Assembly (NCBI GenBank): GCA_963764675.1 | Contig: CAVXTQ010000011.1 | Coordinates: 620,001-684,000 of the forward strand | Direction of reading: 5' to 3' | DNA from: Acidiferrum sp963764675 | GTDB lineage: Bacteria > Acidobacteriota > Terriglobia > Acidiferrales > UBA7541 | Length of the DNA stretch: 64,000 nucleotides | The notes under the pieces: model-generated | Database searches by the model: none | What the model was told of the DNA's origin: nothing | The model's input: the letters and a program-made list of their open reading frames with translations, nothing else | Part shown: one piece after another, positions 7,114 to 14,918 of the stretch | Position numbering within the stretch: position 1 is the first letter of the stretch | How the letters are laid out: each line of letters starts with the position of its first letter | Translations under genes and position numbers: made by a program

Positions 7114-8475
7114 TCACCTTGCTAGGTCGAGTCTTCCGTCTCTCAATACAACTTCGCCGAGCCGAAGCATTGCGCTTTGTACGCGATCTATCTGGACGCG
7201 ATCTCTGTGCCCGCCAAGTTTTCGAAGTAATTGAATCCGCGTCAACGGACCAGTTTGCAGGTGCCGGCGAATCGTTTGCGCAAGTCGGGAATTGAGTGTT
7301 TCTGCCCCTCCAGCCCATACGTAGAGGTAGGAGGCTTCCCAATACCTCCCTAATTCGAGGGCGGGCTGAAGGTGCTCGATGCGAATTTCTAGAGAACAGT
7401 CAAGGCTAGCGTGGAGAGCAGCCTGCCTCATTATGTGATCGGGTAATCTTATCAGGAGAGCCGTATCCAAGTCCGCCATGCTCCTAGCCCTATTTTTGAA
7501 GTCGCAATACCAGCTACTCCAAGCCGTCTCAGTGTTTGCCCCGTGAATCATCAGAGAGGATCTGCTTTGCTTCGCCCAGAATTCAAGAACATCCCGCAGC
7601 TTTCGCACAAGCGAATTCCATTTGGTCGCGTTAGGAGGGGGAGGATTAGGCAGGTCCCTCTCATCTTCGCCTGGATAGAAGACGAAGCGATTGAAGAAAC
7701 CACCGAGGACCTGTTCCTCGATCAGGAAGTCAGTTAGCCAAGCTTTGGTGGTGCCAGCCAAGATGTTAAGATTTGCGCCCTGGACTTCAAAAGGGTTAGT
7801 GCGCGTCGGTAAGCCGACGGTTGAGTTTCCGTCCCACACTTCATTCATGATTGGAAACAGCGTCGCCTTCACGAAATCCTGCTGGCCTTTGTTCAGCATC
7901 GTGCGCATCTCGCCTAGCGTGAGCCAGAGACTTCGACCAGGAAGCACGACTTCGTCGTCAGCATCTTCGTTGCCGCCTGATCGGAACTGCTTGAGTGCCT
8001 GCTGATCGGCAAGCAGATCGAGCAGCTTTTCGCCTGACCCAATTCCTGGCGCATATCCGACAGCTCTGTCCTTGCCTATTGTTTCTGTCCATAGCTTCTG
8101 GACAAATCTTCGTGCGGTGTCCTTTCGCGCCATTCCGGTTCGCCCGACGAGCACAATGTAGTCGCTCAGCACTTGTTCGCCAACGTACTGGATCCTCATG
8201 TGAGGACACAGAAGCGATCGCATGGCACTGCTGAATGCGGCGTGGTGGAAGTTGGCGGGCGACTCGCACGAATTCAGAACTAAATCGCGGTACTCTTTGA
8301 ACGACCCGAACCAGGCAGCCGAAGGGAAACAAGGAAGGCTTTCGGTTGAACATACCGTTTTCTCCGTTCCGACTTGGGCAGGCGGCGCGGACGTCGCCGC
8401 CCGACCAGCCAACGGATTCGGCCCTTGTGCCAAGGTCTCCGGGTCTCGCTGTGTGATATTTGTCCTGGGTGACAT
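7114..8475 (-). CDS. DUF3987-family primase/helicase-like protein
   Basis: This 453-aa protein is typical of replication or mobilisation modules of small integrated elements. The N-terminal ~70 residues are low-complexity. The DUF3987 core follows: an FHHAAFSSAMRSLL helix, then a P-loop-like VGRTGMARKDTA (about residues 130-142), a Walker-B-like strand with LWLTLGEMRTML, and then NILAGTTKAWL and the LGGFFNRFVFYPGE sensor region. A C-terminal winged-helix segment (TRIQLLRKLGGHRDRVQIDRVQSAMLRLGEV) could bind DNA. It starts 2 nt after the AlpA-like gene, so they form an operon. The iteron cluster just downstream suggests it acts at that site. Confidence 0.75.
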   Translation of the reverse strand: MSPRTNITQRDPETLAQGPNPLAGRAATSAPPAQVGTEKTVCSTESLPCFPSAAWFGSFKEYRDLVLNSCESPANFHHAAFSSAMRSLLCPHMRIQYVGEQVLSDYIVLVGRTGMARKDTARRFVQKLWTETIGKDRAVGYAPGIGSGEKLLDLLADQQALKQFRSGGNEDADDEVVLPGRSLWLTLGEMRTMLNKGQQDFVKATLFPIMNEVWDGNSTVGLPTRTNPFEVQGANLNILAGTTKAWLTDFLIEEQVLGGFFNRFVFYPGEDERDLPNPPPPNATKWNSLVRKLRDVLEFWAKQSRSSLMIHGANTETAWSSWYCDFKNRARSMADLDTALLIRLPDHIMRQAALHASLDCSLEIRIEHLQPALELGRYWEASYLYVWAGGAETLNSRLAQTIRRHLQTGPLTRIQLLRKLGGHRDRVQIDRVQSAMLRLGEVVLRDGRLDLAR

Positions 8476-8477
8476 CG

Positions 8478-8660
8478 CTATTTCTCACGGGCGGGAGTTG
8501 TGCCCTCACGGATGAGGCGAAGTATTTCCTCTTCAGAGATTCTCACCGCCCTGCCGATGCGAATTGCGGAGACCTTTCGTCGCAGAATCCAGCTTCTCCA
8601 AGTTGAAACTTTGAGGTTTGTACGTTCTGCGGCTTCCTGAACTGTGAATAACCTATTCAT
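8478..8660 (-). CDS. AlpA/excisionase-type helix-turn-helix protein
   Basis: This 60-aa protein is a single winged HTH: FTVQEAAERTNLKVSTWRSWILRRKVSAIRIGRAVRISEEEILRLI, the normal MerR-like fold of AlpA and Xis proteins. ATG 8660 is chosen over the upstream start because the first domain residues follow it directly. The gene is 2 nt from the DUF3987 gene. In related elements such proteins activate the operon or direct excision; which role applies here cannot be told. Confidence 0.8.
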   Translation of the reverse strand: MNRLFTVQEAAERTNLKVSTWRSWILRRKVSAIRIGRAVRISEEEILRLIREGTTPAREK

Positions 8661-8833
8661 GTGCGTCACCCCCGATCGCAATGGTCGACAAACCATCGCA
8701 GTTGGGCAACGGGAACTATATCCAGCGGAAAAGTTCAGGAACTAAAATCAGCGAATTAGGTTCTGTTGACAGCCAAGGATAGACTGTGGAGCGGCGAAGT
8801 GGATCGAAAAGGCCTTTTCTCGGGGTGATTGGC

Positions 8834-9388
8834 TCATCTGGGTGTTTTGATGAAATGGATATTGAAGGGCAGTAGTTTCACTTTTATTTTTTCAAAGATC
8901 TTAGCGAGTCGGGCTTCAGAATCTCGTCTTCTCTTTTCCTCCCTGTAATACGCGGCCTTAACATCTGCGGTCTTCGCACCAATCGAGATGCCGATCCGCC
9001 CAAACGTCTTTCCCTTCTGCCTCATCGCCCAAATACTGTTATCTCGATCGGCGAGCGTTCGTGGCCTGCCAAGCGAATTCAATCCGAATAGCGCACGGGC
9101 TATCTTTTCGTGTGCAACGCCGTACTTCTCAACCTCAGACCTGATGAACCGCCTGTGTTGGGCTGAATTGAAAAGCAGACGGCCGTTCAATTCGCCAATG
9201 GAGATCCCCTCTTTTTCCATGAGTTCAAGAAGCTCATTAAGGGCTTTAGCGAGGAGATGTCCGATGTCAACGTGGGTCTTAATAGTTCCGTAAGGGATGA
9301 CTATCCTGAGATATTCCGGACCAGCATCGGGCACAACACCTCTTCCTGTTGCGGTTTGTTCCTTTCTGTGAGAGTACTTCTTGCTCAT
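8834..9388 (-). CDS. Hypothetical element protein with HTH-like region
   Basis: This product of about 184 aa is not recognised. ATG 9388 (MSKKYSHRKEQ) is preferred over a start 56 codons upstream because the extra N-terminus is not protein-like. The centre holds a helical stretch (VDIGHLLAKALNELLELMEKEG). The second half has GRPRTLADRDNSIWAMRQKGKTFGRIG, a Tnp- or resolvase-like helix-turn-helix that could bind DNA. The tail is a charged coiled coil. It lies upstream of the AlpA-like gene on the same strand (gap 173 nt). Confidence 0.55.
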   Translation of the reverse strand: MSKKYSHRKEQTATGRGVVPDAGPEYLRIVIPYGTIKTHVDIGHLLAKALNELLELMEKEGISIGELNGRLLFNSAQHRRFIRSEVEKYGVAHEKIARALFGLNSLGRPRTLADRDNSIWAMRQKGKTFGRIGISIGAKTADVKAAYYREEKRRRDSEARLAKIFEKIKVKLLPFNIHFIKTPR

Positions 9389-9614
9389 GGTTGCACACTC
9401 GACCGCAAATGGTAGCAAATAGTCGCACGGAATCGTTGAGAGGGTTTCACGAATACCAATTGGGGGAAAGCTCAGGCAGAAATCAGGTTTGCGCTCAGTT
9501 CCAGTTAGTTGATAGGTATGGATGTCGGAAACTGGAAACTTAGGCGCCCCCGACACCCAGAGTCTCCATCGGCCTGGTCACCGCTCGTAGCAATTGTTAC
9601 GAACGGGCCATAAG

Positions 9615-10238
9615 CTACAGATTCGCAAGGAAATAACTATTCTTCTTCACACAGGGAATGCGATGTTTGGCCTGAACTCTCTCGAGCTGTCGCTGCAGAA
9701 CTCGTCCTACCCGAAATGCCAGCGATCCGAGTTTCATCGCGTCGTTTTGAAGCACTTCTCGAAACTTCTCGATCGGGAGTCGAAGAAGTGCATCGATGCG
9801 TGCATCGTGCTGTCGGGCACTTTGATGAATCAAATTTAGACATTTTCGGCAACCGAGGCGGTACGTGTTTGGTAGGAAATAGAGAATTCGAACGCGCCGC
9901 CGGCAGGGAGCGTCGCTATGCGTGCCAGGGCACAAAAACAACAGTCTGGGACCGAAACGAAGGGGCGTTCTTGCAATTTCAATGGTTTCGGACTGCGCAT
10001 CTTGCATGCTTGGGATGTCGTAATAAAGGTGAAGAAGCATCTTGCCAGGAGCAACCAAGTCCACGCAGAAAGAGGCACGAAAAATCTCTGGCTCTTCCGG
10101 ATTTTGCCACACCACCGAGTACGGAGACTTGGGCTTGGCGCGAAATGCGCCCGCCCGCACTAGGCGCGAAATGTCCAGGGCTAGACAATTTTCCACCAAT
10201 GGACGTGTTGACCAGCGTTGGCGCCCTCTTCGAGCCAT
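9615..10238 (-). CDS. Hypothetical zinc-ribbon-like element protein
   Basis: This 207-aa protein matches a family seen in bacterial mobile elements by its layout. The N-terminus has RPLVENCLALDISRLVRAGAF. A central block has FLCPG...CRRRVRILYFLPNTYRLGCRKCLNLIHQSARQHDARI, in which a CRKC pair and an upstream Cys suggest a metal-binding ribbon. A basic C-terminal helix ends the protein. ATG 10238 begins right at the conserved start. It is the first gene of the minus-strand element module. No function is known to me. Confidence 0.6.
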   Translation of the reverse strand: MARRGRQRWSTRPLVENCLALDISRLVRAGAFRAKPKSPYSVVWQNPEEPEIFRASFCVDLVAPGKMLLHLYYDIPSMQDAQSETIEIARTPLRFGPRLLFLCPGTHSDAPCRRRVRILYFLPNTYRLGCRKCLNLIHQSARQHDARIDALLRLPIEKFREVLQNDAMKLGSLAFRVGRVLQRQLERVQAKHRIPCVKKNSYFLANL

Positions 10239-10697
10239 TTTGTTCTTTCCTTCCTAAATCCGCTGGTACGACATTTTGCTGCCTTCTGGCAATAATTTCC
10301 GAAAATACCGTTCTTAGGTGCCAATCGTCCTCATACCACTCTGCAGTCCTGACTCTGAGAAGTTACGCTAAAAAGGCTATTTCAGCGTTTTTGAGCGGCT
10401 AACGGGCCATTTTCGGGGATATCAGGGGATATAGCCTACCTAAGTGACCAATGTGCTCGGGCAAGGGCGATCTGGAGCTGGAGATTGATTCCCAGGTTGG
10501 CGGTTTTCAATCGAATTCCGGCCTCTCTAACCCAGCAAACGCGCCCTTTGAGTCTGTAAGGGCTCTTGTTTTTCGTCGAATCGTATTTCTTCATATATCA
10601 CGACGCAGCCCTAATCCAGGTACACCAAGTCCCATGAAGCATGGGTTTGTCGCCGGTCTGGGAAGGAGCAGTCTCTCAAATCCATCCATGCTGAAAA
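10239..10697. other. Gene-free stretch at the element/array boundary
   Basis: No convincing coding sequence or RNA was found in these 459 bases. An ORF of about 150 codons crosses the right part but has no family features and runs out of frame over the PhzF remnant. A TTCAATCGAATTCC stretch near 10508 resembles a tRNA T-loop, but no cloverleaf forms. Confidence 0.5.
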
Positions 10698-10877
10698 GAC
10701 AAACGTCACAATTGGGACGATGCGATCATCGAGGCAACCGTTCACATCCTTCAGGGCGTGGAGATCAAACGGCCGAGCCACATCTTCGTCCGCGCCAGCA
10801 AAGCGGGCGACCGAGTAAACAATATCCGAGTAGGTGGGAACGCCGTTCCAATTATGGAAGGTACCCTCAATCTCTAA
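10698..10877 (+). pseudogene. PhzF-family C-terminal remnant
   Basis: An open frame without a start encodes about 59 residues. They contain ILQGVEIKRPSHIFVRA followed by NIRVGGNAVPIMEGTL, the conserved end of PhzF-type isomerases (QG...RPS.I.V...V.VGG.AV...G.L). An in-frame TGA at 10692-10694 closes it upstream and no N-terminal domain is seen in any frame nearby. It is therefore the 3' stub of a gene lost by recombination at the left edge of the repeat-bounded array, 28 nt before repeat A. Confidence 0.65.
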
Positions 10878-10904
10878 GTGGCGAGGAGACTCCTCCGAAG
10901 CGCG

Positions 10905-10974
10905 GCTAACGCGCTCATCGGGAGAGTGAAGTCCTGGTACGGGACTTGTCCGGTAACCCGACTTATCGGGAGTT
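10905..10974. repeat. Array repeat A
   Basis: The first copy of the long imperfect-palindromic repeat that bounds the segments of the 10.9-23 kb array. It contains CTAACGCGCTCATCGG, then AAGTCCTGGTACGGGACTTG, then TCCGGTAACCCGACTTATC. See repeat G for the clearest arms. Confidence 0.65.
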
Positions 10975-11079
10975 GACCGCAAAGGCGCAACTGAACCGTG
11001 GAGCAGTGTCCCGAGGAAGGAGGGGAATGCTACCGTTATTCGTGTGAAAGTTGTGACCCGTCGGTAGAGGAACGAAAGT

Positions 11080-11955
11080 ATGAACAACTTTTGGACGCGG
11101 TTGCTTCTCGCGATTTCAGTCATGGCTTCATCGCAGCACTCAGTATCGACTCCTGACCAAGCGTCGGGCGTCATGCTGGCTGCTGTGTCACTCGACGACG
11201 GTCTGTTTCGCATGAGCTTAGGGGTGGAAAATGCAAAGGGACCGGCCTACGTGGAACCTCTCGCTCGCCTAACGCCGTCCGGAGAGTGGCAGAGTCTTCC
11301 TTGTTTCGCGGACAGGGATGGGAAACACCCTGCGGACCAAAACGCTTGTTTAGAGTTTGAGCGCGATTACCTGAAGAAGGCCCATACTTACACCGTGGTA
11401 AGCGCGGATGGACGAGGAGCTACTATTCATGCTGCGCCGACCACCTTGAGTGAGTGCTTTGGTTACAGTGGAACAGGAACATACTCCGGTGCCCAGATAC
11501 GGTTGTCTGCAATCGCAGCAAGTTCCGTCGATTTCCTCTCTGATGGCCCGCCCCCACAGCTTCTTCAAGACTCAGCAGCCACGCCCCTCCTCAGAGCATT
11601 TGCCGCCGCTGTTCCGGGTCGGTTGGATTCCTCGTTGAACTTGAAAGTCTTTTCGTTTCGACTCGAAGGCCAGAACTTGACTTTAGTACAAAGAAGCTTT
11701 GCCAGCGCGTTCCGTAAATCGCCGATGCTTATCTTTGCCATCGGTGCATTGGATAAGAGTCAGTTCCGCCTGCTCCATTGGAAACAGAATACAGGCGACG
11801 AGGACGAGGTTATGCTGGGGACAATCCACTTGACGAACGGTCGCGACTTCCTCGTCACTAGCGTGACCGACCCCGAAGGACAATGGTTTCGCGTTTACGG
11901 TATTCAGCAAGGCAAGCTGGCGATGGTCTATTCGGGCGGTGGTTCGAGTTGCTGA
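11080..11955 (+). CDS. Secreted hypothetical protein (array segment 1)
   Basis: This 291-aa protein has an N-terminal hydrophobic segment (FWTRLLLAISVMASS) consistent with a signal peptide. The rest looks like a soluble beta-rich protein with four Cys (CFADRD, ACLEF, ECFGYSG and the very last residue). No catalytic motif is visible and I do not recognise the family. The start ATG follows GAGGAACGAAAGT. It is the only gene between repeats A and B and has no operon partner. Confidence 0.7.
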   Translation: MNNFWTRLLLAISVMASSQHSVSTPDQASGVMLAAVSLDDGLFRMSLGVENAKGPAYVEPLARLTPSGEWQSLPCFADRDGKHPADQNACLEFERDYLKKAHTYTVVSADGRGATIHAAPTTLSECFGYSGTGTYSGAQIRLSAIAASSVDFLSDGPPPQLLQDSAATPLLRAFAAAVPGRLDSSLNLKVFSFRLEGQNLTLVQRSFASAFRKSPMLIFAIGALDKSQFRLLHWKQNTGDEDEVMLGTIHLTNGRDFLVTSVTDPEGQWFRVYGIQQGKLAMVYSGGGSSC

Positions 11956-12009
11956 TTCAACTTCTGACGCCTGATTAACGCGCTTACCGGAGATGTATGG
12001 TCCGCCGCA

Positions 12010-12245
12010 GAGTTGCAAGCGAAAAATGAGCGATGACAGTTGGTCTGCGCCAATGTATTCGGCCTTGAGTGGAGTCGTTGACTCCGGGCCATGATGGATA
12101 TCCGCTCGCTCTCGTCCTCATAAAGTGGACGGCCTCGAATCGACCTTCTCCGGTATCGGGTTTCGAGAGCGTGGGAGAGACCCATTGCCATCTCTATTTT
12201 CCGCCAGCAGACCTGGCAAGAACTCTTTTTCCTTAAAGCGAGATT
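12010..12245 (-). ncRNA. Candidate bridge RNA of IS1111-type element 1
   Basis: IS1111-type elements encode a bridge RNA in the noncoding end 3' of the transposase, which is where this stretch lies. On the transposase strand it contains TACCGGAGAAG (12155 down to 12145), identical over 11 nt to the reconstructed empty target (11985-11993 joined to 13339-13340). That is the position and polarity expected of the guide for the right half of the target. RNA ends and fold were not determined. Confidence 0.4.
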
Positions 12246-13277
12246 TTATGCAGAAACAGCAAGAACGGGAGTGCGATAGCGTTGGTTCTTGCATAAGACC
12301 GCCCAGGCCATGCGAACCAACTTGTTGGCCAAAGCCACGACGACAACATTCTGATGAGTGCGCCCCAACAGTTGTGCTAACCAACTACTCAGACCGGGCG
12401 CTTGTTTGTGTCGCTGTTGCAGTACGCTGCGTGCGCCTTGAACGAAGAGTCTTCGTAAGTACTTATTGCCGCGTTTGCTGATCCCCAGTAACTTCTGTTT
12501 GCCGCCGGTGGAATACTCTCCCGGAACGATCCCCATCCAGGCCGCTAGATTTCGTCCCTTTTGAAAAGTGCTGCCATTGCCAACCGCACCGATCAGGGCT
12601 GTCGCGGTAACCGGACCTACTCCGGGAATCTCCGTGAGTCGTTGGCAGGCTTCATTCTCTTTCGCCATTTTCTGGATGACCCGATCCATCTCCTCAATGC
12701 GTGCTGCGAGTTGCTCCAGTTCCAATTGGAGCTGAGCCAGCAGAACACGGAATGAGCCGGACAGATTCAACTCCGCGTCTTCCAGGATTCGCGGCAGTTG
12801 CCCATCCAGGTGACGTCGGCCCTTAGGTAGAGTCAGCCCGCGTTCCAGAAGAAGACTGCGAATCTGGTTCACCACTGCGGTGCGCCGCATCACCCAGCGC
12901 TCGCGTACGCGATGCAGCGCTTGCAAATCGAGCTGCTCCTCCGTCTTGATCGGCACAAATCGCATTCTCGGCCGCTGCACCGCTTCCGCAATGGCTTCGG
13001 CATCCAGGTAATCGCTCTTGTTGGTCTGCACGTAGGGCTTCACGTATTGCGCCGGCATCAATCGCACTTCATGACCTTGTTCGCGCAACGCCCGCCCCAG
13101 AAAGTGCGCTCCACTACAGGCCTCCATCCCAATCAACTGCACTTCCAAGTTCGCGGTGAATGCCAACAGTTGCCTGCGAGAACATCGCTTGCGGATCACC
13201 GCCCTGCCAGTTGAATCCAGCCCAACCAAATGAAAGATCGTCTTACCCAAATCGATTCCGAGCGCGTGTAGTTTCAT
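12246..13277 (-). CDS. IS110-family transposase (element 1)
   Basis: This 343-aa DEDD recombinase has the RuvC-like N-terminal domain with Asp in LGIDLGKT, Glu in GMEACSGAHF and the Asp pair in SDYLDAEAIAEAV. A coiled-coil linker rich in Leu and Glu follows, then the C-terminal IS116/IS110/IS902 domain (EIPGVGPVTATALIGAVGNG, AAWMGIVPGEYSTGGKQ) holding the second-site Ser region. ATG 13277 (MKLHALGIDLG) is the natural start, with AAGGAGGCGTCTC in front of it. The enzyme would use a bridge RNA to choose its target. Confidence 0.9.
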   Translation of the reverse strand: MKLHALGIDLGKTIFHLVGLDSTGRAVIRKRCSRRQLLAFTANLEVQLIGMEACSGAHFLGRALREQGHEVRLMPAQYVKPYVQTNKSDYLDAEAIAEAVQRPRMRFVPIKTEEQLDLQALHRVRERWVMRRTAVVNQIRSLLLERGLTLPKGRRHLDGQLPRILEDAELNLSGSFRVLLAQLQLELEQLAARIEEMDRVIQKMAKENEACQRLTEIPGVGPVTATALIGAVGNGSTFQKGRNLAAWMGIVPGEYSTGGKQKLLGISKRGNKYLRRLFVQGARSVLQQRHKQAPGLSSWLAQLLGRTHQNVVVVALANKLVRMAWAVLCKNQRYRTPVLAVSA

Positions 13278-13457
13278 GAGACGCCTCCTTGCCCCGCACT
13301 CTACAACTTCTAGAGATATGCGGCGGACCATCCCATTAAGTGGAGTTCTGGTACGGCCAATGTCCGGTAATCCGACTTACCAGGCACTTGCAGAAAAACC
13401 ACGCTAAACTCAGAAATCTCTTCGCGGTGTACTGGTGTCTAAGCAATTGAGGTCCAC

Positions 13458-14168
13458 GTGAGAACGCTTCGTATTCGTGGATGGCTTCTGATAGCGGGCT
13501 GCCTTGCGGTTACGGTAGTTGTGTACGGCACTATTCATCTCAGGTCACGAGCCCATGCCAACCCTCGGGCCATTGCCTCTGCTGAGGATGAAGTTTACGA
13601 AGCCGTGGTCCGCGACATGGTTACACCAATCCACGGGCAGGCCCGCATAAGCCAACTTGTTTTTGAGGACTCCGTGTCAACCGAGCTTAGGACTGGAGAG
13701 GATGTAAAATCCTGCCAGGAAAGGGCGGGCACGAATCTGCGGTTAGAAAGCGGCACGCCTCCGTACAATTCTCTCGCTGACAAGCTCTATCGCCTCCTTA
13801 CCCTCAGCAAATATGATGAACCTTTAGAAGCCGACGCAATTCAAGATTTTATTGAGAAGTCTTGCAGTGTCGGTCGCCTCTCCCAGACTTTCCGTACTGA
13901 CTTACGGCGGACTTTCAGACCGGCGGAGAGCTTGCGCTTTAATCGGCCAATTGAGGACACCGGGCCGAAATCGTTTCAGCAGCTGTTTCCCGGGGCCAGT
14001 GGGGTTATCTCGCTTTCGCATGTAGGTTTTGATTCGACCCTGCACAAGGCAATCGTATCCACTGCTTTTGTTTGTGGAATCCTTTGTGGGAGTGGTAGCC
14101 GTTACGTTCTTAGGAAAAGATGGGGACGCTGGGAAGTCGTTAGTAAACGGGAGGTCTGGGTATCATAG
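13458..14168 (+). CDS. Hypothetical signal-anchored protein (array segment 2)
   Basis: This 236-aa protein starts at GTG. The N-terminus has one hydrophobic helix (WLLIAGCLAVTVVVYGTIHL), a signal anchor or signal peptide. The rest is predicted soluble and exported, with several Cys (SCQERAG, SCSVGRL, CGILCGSG). The C-terminus, SRYVLRKRWGRWEVVSKREVWVS, looks like the terminal beta-hairpin of small exported proteins that repeat measured-value motifs. It is not recognised. It is alone between repeats B and C. Confidence 0.65.
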   Translation: MRTLRIRGWLLIAGCLAVTVVVYGTIHLRSRAHANPRAIASAEDEVYEAVVRDMVTPIHGQARISQLVFEDSVSTELRTGEDVKSCQERAGTNLRLESGTPPYNSLADKLYRLLTLSKYDEPLEADAIQDFIEKSCSVGRLSQTFRTDLRRTFRPAESLRFNRPIEDTGPKSFQQLFPGASGVISLSHVGFDSTLHKAIVSTAFVCGILCGSGSRYVLRKRWGRWEVVSKREVWVS

Positions 14169-14195
14169 CGAGTCCTTTCATTCTGTCCTGACGGT

Positions 14196-14238
14196 CACCT
14201 GGTACGGGACTTGTCCGGTTACGCGGCTAATCAGGACT
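14196..14238. repeat. Array repeat C
   Basis: A compact copy: CACCTGGTACGGGACTTG, then TCCGGTTACGCGGCTAATC, then AGGAC. The outer bases GTCCTG (14185) and CAGGAC are complementary, so the unit folds on itself. It lies between two convergent array genes. Confidence 0.65.
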
Positions 14239-14324
14239 TCGGCCGACTCAGCATCAATTTGTATTACTCTAGCTTACGCGAGGACAGGCGAATATCTACG
14301 CTCGCCAGCTCCTCAACGATATTT

Positions 14325-14768
14325 TCACTCGACGATAATCCGGTCCGCCCATTCCACAATCGAGACAAAGATTGGTGGACTGCCGAATTTTGCTCCCCAT
14401 CGATTCAAGTCCGCTTCCGTGACGTCACGGGCGCGGGAGCACGCTCCGCAGGAATAAATCGGAATATGTTTTGCGACAACTTTTGCGAGTGTCTCGCTCA
14501 ATGGCGGCCAGCCAACTGGAAAAATCGCGTTCACCGTGGACGTTCGCATCAAAGACGTGGCGTCCGAGAGTAAGTAGATTTGCACGTTGTGGCCGGCTTC
14601 CGCGAGTGCGAGTCCGTGGAGAAATGGAAATGACGCCCTTGTCGGGTCATCGGGTCCCCACGCGCCCTTCATCATGATCTTCAGAGGTCTTTTAGACTCC
14701 TGCGCCCTCGTGCCTAACGCCAGAAAAGGTAAGCCCGCCAGCTGAGCCAAGAACGTGCGTCGTGCCAT
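14325..14768 (-). CDS. DsrE-family protein with Tat-like signal (array segment 3)
   Basis: This 147-aa protein has the N-terminus MARRTFLAQLAGLPFLALGTRAQ, a twin-arginine-type signal ending in a plausible cleavage site. The mature part follows the DsrE/DsrF-like fold: KIMMKGAWGPDDPTRASFPFLHGLALAEAGHNVQIYLLSDA in the Rossmann-like half, then KHIPIYSCGACSRARDV with a C-x-x-C pair (CGAC). DsrE proteins carry sulfur on Cys; small stand-alone members usually have no assigned partner. ATG 14768 follows GGAGAGAAAAAT. It is transcribed opposite to the neighbours and lies alone between repeats C and D. Confidence 0.75.
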   Translation of the reverse strand: MARRTFLAQLAGLPFLALGTRAQESKRPLKIMMKGAWGPDDPTRASFPFLHGLALAEAGHNVQIYLLSDATSLMRTSTVNAIFPVGWPPLSETLAKVVAKHIPIYSCGACSRARDVTEADLNRWGAKFGSPPIFVSIVEWADRIIVE

Positions 14769-14918
14769 ATTTTTCTCTCCTGAGTTGGGATTTCCCCGGG
14801 TCAAGCGTCGCCAGTCTACTCCTGTCGGTCAGCCAGTGCCTGATAAACGCATTATAAAAGGGCGCCCTTTTGGAGTAGGTTTTGATCGTTCGCATCATCA
14901 CCTACAAGGAGCGCCCTC

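Larger units (their letters stand above)
11994..13338 (-). mobile_element. IS110-family (IS1111-type) element 1
   Basis: Subterminal inverted repeats ATGGTCCGCCGCA lie at 11997-12009 and 13319-13331. Three bases lie outside one and seven outside the other, the spacing known for IS1111-type elements; these ends restore an intact array repeat. The transposase is on the minus strand, with a short 5' and a long (about 235 bp) 3' noncoding end. Confidence 0.75.
11968..13386. repeat. Array repeat B, split by an IS1111-type element
   Basis: The left part (11968-11993) is CCTGATTAACGCGC followed by TTACCGGAGA. The right part (13339-13386) is AGTGGAGTTCTGGTACGG followed by CCAATGTCCGGTAATCCGAC and TTACCAGGCA. 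Removing 11994-13338 restores TACCGGAGAAGTGGAG, which lines up base for base in length with TACCGGACAAGTGGAA in repeat G and TACCGGAAAAGTGGCA in repeat F. Confidence 0.7.

Noticed and set aside
6761..7234. 157-codon plus-strand ORF across the iterons
   Set aside because: Composition is not protein-like, it has no ribosome site, and it overlaps the end of the DUF3987 gene antisense.
10495..10545. tRNA 3'-end-like sequence (TTCAATCGAATTCC, then CTCTCTAAC), possible attR
   Set aside because: No T stem or acceptor pairing forms and it does not match the 3' half of tRNA-Ile2.
10451..10909. 152-codon plus-strand ORF
   Set aside because: It is out of frame with the PhzF remnant it covers and shows no family features.
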